Source: Haberlea rhodopensis
Lineage: Eukaryota; Streptophyta; Magnoliopsida; Lamiales; Gesneriaceae
NCBI GenBank assembly: GCA_907163345.1
Contig: CAJQUN010000130.1
Location: 62,001-126,000 of the forward strand
Reading direction: 5' to 3'
DNA: 64,000 bases
The translations under genes were made by a program, and so were the position numbers. Position 1 is the first letter of the stretch. Every line of letters starts with the position of its first letter. The notes beneath the pieces are model-generated. The model was not told where the DNA came from. It saw nothing but the letters and a program-made list of their open reading frames with translations, and searched no databases. Of the stretch, positions 11,695 through 22,350 are shown piece by piece.

Positions 11695-14600
11695 TGTAAG
11701 GCCCCAACACTTAAACTCGTCATTAGTTCATTTATGACGTCGTATGTGTATAAATTTTTCATTTTCTTTTCATTCTTTAAAAAGAATCATTACGTGTTTC
11801 CCATGACATAACCAATGTTCAACATTATATGTTCATCTCGACCAACAAACAGACTCAGGGGTCTCAGCCAATACCATCCCCATTACACCACTTTTACATT
11901 GTGGGTTTTTATAAAAATTTGGGCAGAGTCTCCCCATAAACTGAGTATCCGGAAATAAAAACACATCATATAACATGACTCCCGATCAGGGACAACACGA
12001 TACGAAACAGAATACAGAAACACAAGTAAATTCCCAGCCAGGGAAGACACCACACTAATAAGACAACAAAAGTGGGTTTCAACACCCTTCTACAGTCCAT
12101 ATACAGATACGAGTGCTCACAGAAGAGCAACGAATAACGGATACACATCCGAATGCATAATTAGTATAAATACCAACCGCTCGACCTCGATATCGGCTCA
12201 ATCTCATACTATGCTTCTGGAAGCATTATCCAACAAGGTTCGAGCCTAGCACTCCAAAGCTGCATCGCACATGTTGTACCTGTTTCAACAAAAACAGCCC
12301 CCACACAGGGTGAGCACACTTCAACTCAATATTCAATCACAAATCAACATACAAAATCATAATGCAACAATTTAGATTATTCAAAACTCATAAAATATAC
12401 TCCCTGTACAATTCCGAATCTGTATAGCTTCCACACACTGTTCCTGTTTCAAACTCACGCACTTTCATAATGTCAAGTTCAGTATTATCATTGAAAATAT
12501 GATACTCAACAACACTATGAATTCAATACAACAACAATGTATCATTTATGCTCAACATAAATAATTCAACATCAATGTGAACCAGGTTATCCCACTATTT
12601 CATTCTCGACACTTCCTCATAATGCTCATGCCCAAGGCATCAATACTCAACTAGTATAATAGGATCACGTACCACTACGTGTCCCCCATAACTCGTATAT
12701 GAAACTCAATTGTTAAAGTCAAACACTTACCTGAAACATCATATTCAAAATTGCATGTATACATGAATGTATAGATACTAGATATACCTGCTCGTACGTC
12801 ACCACGTACCTTATAGTAGACAACATGAACAAGCTATCATCAACGTCCGAAGTCTCCTGTAGAGTCTATATCGAATATCAATTCAATATTAGCTCATAAT
12901 CCGACCAATGAACATCCATCAAATAGTTCTTACTTTTATTTCCATATCACAAATCAATAACTCAATATTATGAATCAAATCATAATCAATACTTTGGATG
13001 CACACATCCTCACATTAATCATGATATTTCATTGGTAATGCAAAATCCCCATCATCTCCCACCATTTGCTACATCACACACATGATGCGGGATACAAACA
13101 CCCATACGTGCAAGATCACGCCCAACTCACATAGCAGTTCACTAGACACACCAGTTCAATAGAGGGAAAGGAAGCGCAAAGGTGTATGCATAATAATATC
13201 CAACTAGTGTCTAACTAAAACAATCCAATTAAGCCAATTAACATGTTCCACAATTATTCAAACCCACACCGAGGTGATTCAAACCAAGACATGAAAGAAG
13301 GGATCCATGTAGATACAAGATTCTACCCTTTTTAAATCTAATCCCCTTAATCCCAACATAAAGTCATTTATTGATTAAATTCAACTTTAACAATTTAAAG
13401 ATGCATTGGATTCCAAAATTCTTGATTTAGAACTCACTACTAAGAGTAGTAATTCAATAAAGTAACATAAATCAACAATACATGCCATGATACACATTCA
13501 AGCATGTACATCACCATAAATTCTATTCCATGTTAACACATACCATACATGCCTCTAAAGGTAATATAATCCACACCATAGCCCAACACCCACCAAAATA
13601 TTATAATGGCTACAAACCATAGATGTCAATTCTTTTCACCACCTATTAGCAACTAACAAGGTTTAGACCCTCACTTGAATCACATTTTAAGCATATTAAC
13701 AAACACCTTCCATGCATGATTTTAGTCATCTTTTAACCAACAATAATACTAGTCAAGACATATTTCACAATTTATTTTCAACAATTAACCATTCAATAAA
13801 GTGAGCCCCCATCAACTTCCAACAATCAAAACATTCCTCATGCTATCCCATTCCCAAATACAACACTTCAATACATGAAGGCATACATACATACACACCA
13901 TCTTCACCCACAAACACATGCTGGACACACACACCCACGCAGAAACACACACACGCACACACACTGCTGCACACACATGAACACACACTAACAACCCTAT
14001 CCAAGATGCTAACAAAAATCGAACCAAAGCTCATCAAAAATTCAAGGGATTTCAGGTGAATAACGACTGAGGGACGAGGAAGATTACCCACAAAAAAATT
14101 GGAAGAAAATCGTCCCCAAAACGGACGAATTCATCCGCGCGCTTCCTTGCAAGATCCGGACGCAATCCGCGACGAAACTTCATGTTCTTGGTATGGAAAG
14201 AAGCGCCTGGAAGAGACGAAGGCGGTGGCGGTTTGGACGCACCGGAAGGAGCTCGGACGGCGGCGGGCGCGGTGGTTTAGCGGCGAGGGGTCGAGCAGCA
14301 GCGAAGGAAAGAAGGGATCGGGTGTTTTGTGCGTGTTTTTACACATTTTTATGTGTGTCCGAAAATGCCCAACATTACATATTTATTTTTGTATCCTTGC
14401 CCGGTTTTGTACATCGAAGTGTCACCGGTGCACTGATAAATTAAATTTACAACTACCAATCGGGATTTATACACACTCCAAAAACCCAAAACTTGAATTC
14501 TTCATTTTAATTAACTTATCTCTAAAATATTATCGGAGTATATTTTACAATCTCAAAATATTTTAGGATCCGATTAACTTGTCAGTTGACCTTCAATTGG

Positions 14601-14751
14601 TCAATTCCACTTCTAATTAATTCTATAATTAATTATCAATAAAATCCAAATCATATTTAGTCCAACAAATGATTAATTCTAAAATTAATTATCACTAAAA
14701 TCCAAATCATATTTAGTCCAACAAATGATTAATAATAATCTGGACATCACA
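11695..14751 (-). repeat. Element A 5' LTR
   Basis: The partner of the 2772-5829 LTR, 3057 bp, with roughly 50 differences by eye. The GTACGT palindrome is at 12794-12809, the AC-rich tract near 13905-13990 and the GC-rich block near 14110-14320. It ends at 14751, followed by the TSD GAGAC. Confidence 0.9.
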
Positions 14752-15669
14752 GAGACGTACGGGCACCCAACGGTACATGTATTTTATATACTCATTGGAA
14801 TATGCATTGAGGATGCAAGTATATATTAAATTGTGCATTGTGGATACAATTACATGTTGAATTATGCATTATGATTGCATATGTGTATGTTGAACACTTG
14901 GTGCACATCCCATGAGTCATGGTTATATTAGAGTGATGATTTAATGCTTTGTCGCTGTCACTTGAAGCGATGATAGAATACTTGCCGCTGTCATATTGTA
15001 GCGAGGAATGAATATTTGCCGCAAATGTTGAAGCGAGGGTATTGCCGCATGTCACATTTGAGCGAGGTTATTCAATGCCGCTAATATGTCAAAGCGGGGG
15101 GTATTAGTGTCGCTGTCATGACAAGCGAGGTGCATTAAAATACACTGTTATAACAGACTAGGGCTTGGTGATTGGTGATAATGAAATTGTGAAACCATTA
15201 AATAATCCATTAATTATACTCATGAGTTATGATACAGGGACAACCAAAAAGGGAGCGTTTAAAATGCAATTGGAAAACAGGAAGTGTTTTGTAATTACGT
15301 TTATGCATTTACGCTTTTTAATCATGCTAAGTTTAATATGGATTATTATATGCTCATGATTTGGGGGTTGTCCTTGTAGGTACATTTTTGGCATAAAGGG
15401 ACTTAGGACGGGTTGATGCAGTGAGCTAGCGAGGAGTGCTTTTGATATAGAAGCTGGTATTCTTTTGTATAGTTTCTACTCTAGGAGTAGTGTAAATCTA
15501 TATGATTAACATTCATTTTGCTAGGAATGTAACTAATCCATTTGGAAGTAATTATTTTGGCATGTAATCCTTTAAGCTCAAGGCCTCAACACGAATTTTT
15601 ATACTCTGTTTATACACGTTAGCTCTACTTATGCCCTTATTTCGCACTTAAGGAACTAGGGTCCCTACA
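14752..15669 (+). repeat. E1 3' LTR, second part
   Basis: This resumes the E1 LTR after element A (14752-14756 is the duplicated target) and ends AGGGTCCCTACA at 15669. It starts with the right arm of the GTACGT palindrome and the conserved word CCAACGGTA, then holds an array of TCGCT/AGCGA hairpins. The conserved boundary TTGGGGGTTGTCCTTGTAG ends at 15379. The next bases are gag of E0, so E1 inserted into E0. Confidence 0.88.
14948..15132. repeat. Hairpin array in E1 LTR
   Basis: Irregular repeats of a small inverted repeat. Perfect examples are TCGCT-N9-AGCGA (two copies) and CCGCT-N10-AGCGG, in which both arms have changed together. Others have 4-bp stems. Equivalent arrays lie at the same relative place in the E0, G1 and G2 LTRs. 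Confidence 0.75.
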
Positions 15670-16390
15670 CTCGGGGTTTCAAATGATTGGGAGTTGAATC
15701 TCTGTGGCTGCGTTGAGTCCTTATAAACGCCAGCTCCTATCTCTGCTAGTTCGGCCCTTGTCACTGCATCATCAAAACAATTTGGGGCGTTGGAACTGAC
15801 TCGGTCGAATAATTCCGGCCTCAAACTCTTGATGAAGTGTCTCATTTTGGCATGGCTGCTTATGGCAATGTGTGGTACGTACCTCAGTAATGAAGAATAC
15901 TAGAGGGCATAGTCTGCTACTGACATTGTTCCCTGTTTCAGATTGGCGAACTCATCATCCTTACTCTGCCTTGCAGCCGCTGAGAAATAGCGATTTAAGA
16001 ATTTAGTCTGGAATAGTTCTCAGTCAATAGTATGTCCATGGGCTTTCATTTCTGTCATTGTTGATTTCAACCACATGAACGCTTTCTTAGCCAACTGGAA
16101 TTCTGCTAACCTTAACCATGCAGTCTGGGCACAAGGTACTGCCACGAAAATCTGTTCCATTCTAACCATTCTTCGGCTTGTTCTCCTGATTTGGTCCCTT
16201 CGAAACAAGGTGGGTGGAAATTCAGAAATTGTGCCAAACCCAGTTCCCTTGGTAGTAGTGGTTGCACAACAGGCATTGGACCCCCGATTGATGGTGGTAG
16301 ATGGGGTGTTTGTCTAATACTGGCACTAGCATTGATGCTCATCGCATCCCCCACATCTTCTTGACTGTTTTCAACTTCTCTAGCTGCCAT
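15670..16390 (-). pseudogene. Broken gypsy gag, N-terminal part (E0)
   Basis: Minus-strand Gag remnant starting at an ATG at 16388-16390. Pieces in different frames match G1 and G2 Gag: a Pro-rich N-terminus followed by LAQFLNFHPPCFEG near 16210-16260, WLRLAEFQLAKKAF near 16070-16130, and IKSLRPELFDRV with FDDAVTRAELAEIGAG near 15730-15840. At least two frameshifts separate them. The rest of gag and all of pol are missing because E1 interrupts at 15669/15670; the remainder would lie left of the window. The zinc knuckles are not present. Confidence 0.85.
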
Positions 16391-16558
16391 ACCACAACAT
16401 AAGGGTTAACAATAACACACAATAACAAATTCACAAATAGTTATTCACTTTAGTCACATGACTAGGTACTAAAATCGAACATAACATTTACTCATGCGCA
16501 GTTGAATAGTTATTTAGTTCATTCACTACCCTTCACTCGTCCCAGATGGTCAACATGT
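16391..16558 (-). other. E0 leader between primer site and gag
   Basis: A short untranslated leader of the E0 element with no reading frame of interest. It ends at the primer binding site and includes ACCCTTCACTCGTCCC, also found in the G1 and G2 leaders. Confidence 0.6.
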
Positions 16559-16570
16559 GCTCTGATACCA
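16559..16570 (-). other. Primer binding site of E0
   Basis: The complement reads TGGTATCAGAGC, 4 bases from the LTR edge at 16575. It confirms the minus orientation of E0. Confidence 0.85.
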
Positions 16571-16574
16571 GTAT

Positions 16575-17605
16575 TGTAAGGCCTAGCCGTCAAGAGTCTA
16601 ATTAACAGTCTCAATTAGTATTTGGGAATAACCAAAGAGAGAGCATTATAATAGAATCCAAATCAATTACAGGTGTTGTTAATATTAATCATTTGCGGTT
16701 ACAAAATTTCATGGTTCAACTAGTAAAATAGCTATGATGTTTAGACCCTAGCATGCCATTTTAGATCTTCTACGTTCATCATCTACTGACGTCCCTAGTT
16801 GATTTGGTTCTATGTCTGATTTCCTCAAAAAAGTTCTCCTTAGTATCCTTCCTTGCCACAAGCCCCTACAGGAACAACCCCAAAATCATGAGTATATATA
16901 TACAACATCCTCAAGCATTAATCACATAAAAGCAATCATTAAACATTATGTAAATTGCAAAGACACTTCCTGTGTCCAATGATTGGAATATTCTCTTGGA
17001 TAGTTCCTATTCATATAGCTCATTTCCATATTGTTAGAAAGATACATCATTAACGCGTTTCTAAAGTCTATTCCGAATGTCATGACATTTAACGAATATA
17101 ACAGTTCTCTTTTCGATACAGTCCAATATTTACGGCACACATCGCTTCGAATTATCAACAACATATATAATACTCATCGCTTCGACATGACAGCGGCATT
17201 ATCATCGCTTCGACGTGACAGCGGCATATATCATCGCTTCGACACGACAGCGACATTATCATCGCTTTGACATGACAGGGGAATATATTATATTTTCATC
17301 ACTACGATAAGACAGCGGCAAGATACCAATTGCGTTATATATATTTGCACAACATTGCATACACATGTGCATCATACTATCATAATACTCGTATGTCTCT
17401 ACGCACTTTGCTTGTCAAAATGAACGAGGGAAGGTAAGATTATCCCCTCCTTTGATCCGCACCTTGTGGAGGCTCTACACATGTCCAACAATTCAATATT
17501 AGTAGCCATAAGAGATTTCATCTGAAAAGTATATTGAAATAACAATTTTCCAATTTTTCAAGCCTAGCGAACGATCGCGAGCTTTACAAAAATTTGAGAA
17601 ATGCT
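16575..17605 (-). repeat. E0 5' LTR, partial
   Basis: In element sense it ends CTAGGCCTTACA at 16575. About 1 kb is present before G1 interrupts it at 17606. It shows the conserved boundary TTTTGGGGTTGTTCCTGTAG (complement of 16865-16884), a hairpin array, a decayed GTACGT-like palindrome (17391-17406) and, near 17440-17480, the block ending in TTGTGGAGGCTCTACAC that G2 also has. Its start lies outside the window. Confidence 0.8.
17140..17320. repeat. Hairpin array in E0 LTR
   Basis: Five to six units of about 25 bp of the form ATCGCTTCGACATGACAGCG, each a 4-5 bp stem (TCGCT with AGCGA or AGCGG) around a loop of about 10 bases. One unit is decayed to CAGGGGAA. Confidence 0.75.
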
Positions 17606-18170
17606 TGTAAGGACCCTAATCCTTAAGTACGGAATCAAGGAATAATAGAGCTATCATAATAATCAGAGTGTAAAAGAACGTGTTGAGTTTATGAGCTTAA
17701 GCATTACATGCCAAAAATAAGGACTACTAAAATGGATTAATTACATTCCAATCAAAAGAATGTGCTTAACTATAGTTCAAGCTACTCCTAGAGTAGACAC
17801 TATAGGAAGCAATCCCGTCCTTCAAGTCCCAAAAGCATCCTCAACAAGCTCACCATCTCAACCCGTCTAGCCCTTCTATCATGCCAAACGTGTACCTACA
17901 AGAACAACCCCCAAACATGAGCAATAATAATCATTCATATTCAACACAATATGAAGATAAAGCGTAAATGCATAATCATAATAAAACACTTCCTGTTTTT
18001 CCCATGCATTTCAAAAGCTTCCCGTTTGGTTGTCCCTGTACCATAACTCATGAGTATAATCAATAGATTATTTTTAATGGTCTAAACATGTCATGACACA
18101 ATACCATCTCATCAATATCAAATACTGGTCACCATTCCCTAGTCTGTCCATCACAATGTATTTTAATGCC

Positions 18171-18357
18171 CCTCGCTTATTTACATATAGGCGGCATAGG
18201 ATAACCTCGCTTCAATGGACATGCGGGACTCCCACCCCTCGCCTCACATTGAGCGCCAAATACCCTTTCCTCGCCCTATATGATAACCACGCTCAAATGT
18301 GACATGCGGCGCTCCCACCCCTCGCTTCACATTTAGCGGAACCAAACAAATAGCGGC
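18171..18357. repeat. Hairpin array in G1 LTR
   Basis: Degenerate CTCGCTT...AGCGG units with 4-bp stems and loops of 8-12 bases. The partial 5' LTR has the matching array at about 42805-42990, where one unit (CATTGAGCGGC) keeps the stem base lost here (GAGCGCC). Confidence 0.7.
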
Positions 18358-18536
18358 AAGCATTAAAATCATCAAGGGATGACCACGACTCATGGGATGT
18401 GCACCAATAATCATCATATGCATCTATAAACATCATGCATAACATGTATTTGCATCCACAATGCAATACCACATATATACTCGCATCCACAATGCATAAT
18501 CAATGAGTATATAAGATACATTACCGTTGGGTGCCC

Positions 18537-18553
18537 GTACGTCCACTACGTAC
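18537..18553. promoter_or_regulatory. GTACGT-N5-ACGTAC palindrome in G1 LTR
   Basis: Perfect 6-bp arms around CCACT. In element sense it is preceded by GGAAAG and followed by GGGCACCCAACGGTAA. The same module occurs in the other gypsy-type LTRs of the window. It is either a conserved palindrome or a conserved splice-donor context (AG before GTACGT). Confidence 0.6.
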
Positions 18554-18709
18554 CTTTCCAAAAAGTAGGTGTGGTAGGACTTCAATTCCTTGGCTGTGTC
18601 GCCACCTGGGATGGTTCTACATATTCACACAATTCAATATTAGAACCCAATAATAGTCCAATACCAAAAATCCTACAATAAAATCCAAAAACATAATATT
18701 TTGACCTTC

Positions 18710-18917
18710 GCGATCGATCGCCCATCACGGCGATCGATCGCCAAACCACACTGTCCGAGAACCAAAATTTTCACCCTTCGGCGATCGATCGCCACACTTG
18801 GCGCGATCGATCGCCAGCCCCGCCGATCGATCGCCCAAGAGTGGCGATCGATCGCCAAACGCTTGAAAAGCCTACTGCCTGGGCGCGATCGATCGCCTGG
18901 AATGGGCGATCGATCGC
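18710..18917. repeat. Cluster of CGATCGATCG palindromes in G1 LTR
   Basis: Eight copies of the 10-12 bp palindrome, seven of them as GCGATCGATCGC, within 208 bases. The intervening sequence is unique, so this is not a simple tandem repeat. Confidence 0.85.
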
Positions 18918-19649
18918 CAACCCCTTTTACCCGAAAACTTCCATTTTGCGCCTCAAAACCATTCCAACCCATTCCAACACTTATACAATCAATCAACAAC
19001 ATAAATGACAACTTAAACCACCAAAATATACTTCAAAACAAGTATAAATCCAACATACAACCAAAACCACAACAACCCAAAACAAACCCATTTTAAAATC
19101 CTTCAAAATCATACCAAACTTAAACAAAACCTTACAAAAACAACAATGAGGTATCCATACCTCTTGGGATCTCAAATCACCCAATAAACTCTACAAATCA
19201 AGATTTTGCAAGGACTTCTCTTCACCCCAAAGCTCAAGAACGAAAATGAGGGGAAGGGTTTGTGTGGGAATGATTTTGGTAAAGTAAAATGAATTGGTAA
19301 AGGTGGGGGGGGGTTATAAGGGTTGGGTTTAATTAAAATAGGGTGCATCCCACAATACCACGGTGTATAAAATACCCCAACATGATATTTAAAAGCATAA
19401 CACCACTATGCTCCACAATTACAAATAAATGCATGTTTCCTCAAAAATGACTACCCACACATGAAGTCATTAAAACACCCCAAATATCTAACATGCATCA
19501 CATGCACCCTGAAATGCAACCCGATCACATCTACCATGTGACTAAACATTTCAACATAATAATTCCAACACATAATTAATTACCACCATAATTAATCATA
19601 TAAGCACAGTTAATGCACAAATGCAAATAACCATTTCGGGGATATCACA

Positions 19650-19661
19650 ATACCCCCCTCT
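19650..19661 (-). other. Polypurine tract of G1
   Basis: The complement reads AGAGGGGGGTAT, directly upstream of the 3' LTR in element sense. It is expected to prime plus-strand DNA synthesis. It lies immediately after the pol stop codon. Confidence 0.75.
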
Positions 19662-20821
19662 TTATAAGATTTCGTCCTCGAAAGCACATGCACTTACCCC
19701 AAAAGAAACTAAACATAAACACATACCAGAGAATAGTTCCGGGTAGTGCTGCACCATATGCCGCTCCGTCTCCCACGTAGCCTCCTCGACACCCCTGCGA
19801 TCCCACTGAACCTTGATCATAGGTATCACTTTGTTCCGAAGTCTACGGTCTGCTCGATCCAGAATTCTGACAGGCCGTTCCACATAAGACACATCGGATT
19901 CCAACTGAACTTCGGAAGGCTGTAACACATGAGATGGGTCCGGCTCATACTTCCGCAGCATTGATACATGAAACACATCATGTATACCAGATAAAGAAGG
20001 CGGCAAGGCCAGTCGGTAAGCTAAGGTGCCAATGCGCTGCAAAATCTCGTACAGTCCAACATACCTCGGAGACAGTTTCCCGCGCATCCCAAATCGCACA
20101 ACGCCCCTAAAAGGCAAGATCTTCAAAAAGACCTTATCTCCCAACTGAAATTCCAACGGTCCCCGCCGTTTGTTCGCATAAGCTGCCTGTCTATCCTGGG
20201 CTGCTTTCATTTTCTGCCTTATCATCTTTATCTTCTCTTCCATCTCCCGAATCAATTCCGGTCCTCCGACCGATTTACGGTCCAAATCATCCCAACACAA
20301 GGGTGATCTACACCGTCTGCCATAAAGAGCTTCAAACAGAGCCATCTGAATACTCGCCTGGTAGCTATTGTTATAAGAAAACTCTACCAAAGGCACTGAA
20401 TCTTGCCAAGAGGCATCGAACTCCAAAACACAAGCTCTCAACATGTCCTCGAGCGTCTGGATAGTACGCTCGGTCTGGCCATCCGTCTGAGGATGATAAG
20501 CAGTGCTCAATCTGACTTCAGTTCCCAAGGCTGACTGAAGGCCTTCCCAGAAATGAGATGTGAATCGCGGATCTCGATCTGACACTATGGAAACGGGGAT
20601 CCCATGCAATCTCACCACATCTCTAATATACAACTGCGCCATCCTCAAAAAGGTGAAAGTCATGCTATAGGGGAAAAAATGAGCTACCTTAGTCAATCGA
20701 TCCACGATCACCCAAATAGCATCGAAGCCTGAAGCACTCCTCGGCAAATGAGTCACGAAGTCCATGGAAATGTGTTCCCACTTCCAATTCGGTATCTCCA
20801 AGCTTCTCAACTCGCCGCCAG
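19662..20821 (-). pseudogene. G1 pol, 3' part: integrase core and chromodomain-like tail
   Basis: Open minus-strand frame encoding the C-terminal half of gypsy integrase. Counting from the Met supplied by the copia1 LTR, the catalytic triad is Asp29 (SMDFVTH), Asp90 (VSDRDPRF) and Glu126 (TDGQTERT). The GPY-like region follows (SPRYVGLYEILQRIGTLAYR), then a chromodomain-like C-terminus (KVQWDRRGVEEATWE). The integrase zinc finger and the rest of pol lie beyond copia1, at 38595 and up. The copia1 insertion leaves a chimeric start, so the first nine or so codons are copia LTR. Catalytic residues are intact, but the protein is cut from its polyprotein. The tail places it among the Tekay/Del-type chromoviruses by family resemblance. 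Confidence 0.92.
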
Positions 20822-22335
20822 TGTAAGTAACCCCATGAGCATACAACGCAGCGGAATAAAATTTTTGGGATTACAAACCAGCGATCTATACATAGGGATT
20901 CATATCGGATTAGAGAATTACAAGTGTCTTACCCTTGTAGCGTGTTTGAGTCCGAATCCACGGAGCTGCACCACGTCTTACGCCTTCTCCGAGTCACTAA
21001 GCAAAACTCGATTGGTTTTGCCTCAACGGTATCCACACGATCAAATCGAGTGAAGGGATAGTTTAATATCGAGTTGCTAGACAAGATATTAAACCGGAAC
21101 CAAAACACACTTTGATTCACAATCAAAATTGGCACAATATCACTCTTCCTCTTCGGCTATCAAGAAACCGAGAGCAAGATTGAGAGGCGGCCGTGTGTGA
21201 CTTTCACAAGGTGGCCGAGAGCCCTTCCTTTTGGTTGCTAGGTTTTGTTATGAAGTTGTCTTACAATTAAACTCCATGCAATCATATTAAATATGATTAA
21301 TTAAAGGCTTTCTTAAAGCTTCATGGGCTTAAGCCCATGATTTAATTAATCCTTATGATTATTAATTAAGACTCCTCTTAATTATTTAATTCATCCCATG
21401 AATTTAATTTCCCTTCTCGATTTAATCTTTTGTGCGACCCGATAGGATCTCGTAATGTTGGCAGTGACATAAAATCTCATTTTATGTCGCAAGCATCGAG
21501 CGGTATCTAGCAACACATCGATGCTACCCAAATTACGAGAATGTCAATGACTCGACATAACCTTTAGAACTTGTGATAATATTAACCATGTAACTTAATC
21601 CCTTTGTCCTTTGTGTTTAGATTGAACACGAGTCATGGAATAGTCATACTCGTATATCCAATCTTTATTTCTTGATCCCCAAGTAGAACTAGAATAAACG
21701 AATAAGCTCGATATCTCATATCGACTCATTCGAGCATGGCCATGCATTTTAGTTCTCACTTGATCAAGGGCCAAACACATCTCCTGTTATATAGGAGGGA
21801 CAAATCCTATCTCGATCAGTCAACATCCCTCTACATAATTCGTAGTGTATCCAATAGTCGCCTTTATAGTATACCCTGTTACGGGTAACGTTTGACGATA
21901 TCAAGATACATAACTCCTTATGTTGGGATCTCTGATGATCACAAGTTGTAAGGATTGTATACATTATTATCACTATGAGAATTGCATATGACGATCATAT
22001 AACTATCCATGTTGCATTCTCATGGTGGGTCTGTCCAGTACATCGTTCTCTAACATGTACCCATATGTTGATTTGATATCTCATATCAATGAACAATTCA
22101 TCGATCAACATATACTAGTCTCTACGTGTTATCATTATCCCTATTCATGATAATACTTGACTAGGGACATCTTTAAGAATAATACAATATTATTCTAAGG
22201 ACATTAACATATATATTAATTCACAATGCACAGTTAAAAGAATAATATATAATAATGAATTGCCATTCATAAATCCATAAACATTGTATGTCTTAAACAA
22301 TCATCTAATGACTTGTCTTAGGGCATATCCCAACA
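20822..22335 (-). repeat. copia1 3' LTR
   Basis: In element sense it starts TGTTGGGATATGCCC and ends GGTTACTTACA. It includes TATATAGG (complement of 21787-21794), a possible TATA box. The adjoining CTCCCACTTGC (22338-22348) is the complement of the purine tract GCAAGTGGGAG. Short frames within it are not genes. Confidence 0.93.
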
Positions 22336-22350
22336 AATCTCCCACTTGCA

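Larger units (their letters stand above)
2772..14751 (-). mobile_element. Element A: non-autonomous LTR retrotransposon with 3-kb LTRs
   Basis: Two LTRs of 3058 and 3057 bp flank an internal region of about 3.3 kb once the solo B LTR is excluded. The TSD is GAGAC (2767-2771 and 14752-14756). The orientation is minus because the primer binding site complement (GCTCTGATACCA, 11679-11690) lies beside the right LTR, and a purine-rich tract (complement of TTCTCCCCAAC, 5831-5841) lies beside the left LTR. No reverse transcriptase, integrase or protease motif is visible inside, so it resembles the LARD class (large retrotransposon derivatives). LTR divergence is about 1.6% by eye, the highest of the full pairs here. 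Confidence 0.9.
17606..19649 (-). repeat. G1 3' LTR
   Basis: 2044 bp, in element sense TGTGATATCCCC to AGGGTCCTTACA. In sense order it holds a CT-rich leader-like stretch (near 19200-19330), a CGATCGATCG cluster, the GTACGT-N5-ACGTAC palindrome (18537-18553), the conserved word CCAACGGTAA, a hairpin array, and the boundary complement at 17896-17914. Confidence 0.92.

Noticed and set aside
18701..19096. Frame with repeated DRS/IDR words over the CGATCGATCG cluster (also 2365-2670 and minus-strand shadows)
   Set aside because: The repeats come from the palindrome cluster and read similarly on both strands; there is no homologous frame in the other LTRs.
16575..19649. E0 and G1 LTRs as one long LTR
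   Set aside because: A second TGTAAGGACC terminus at 17606 and the matching G1 5' LTR edge at 42238 show two separate elements.
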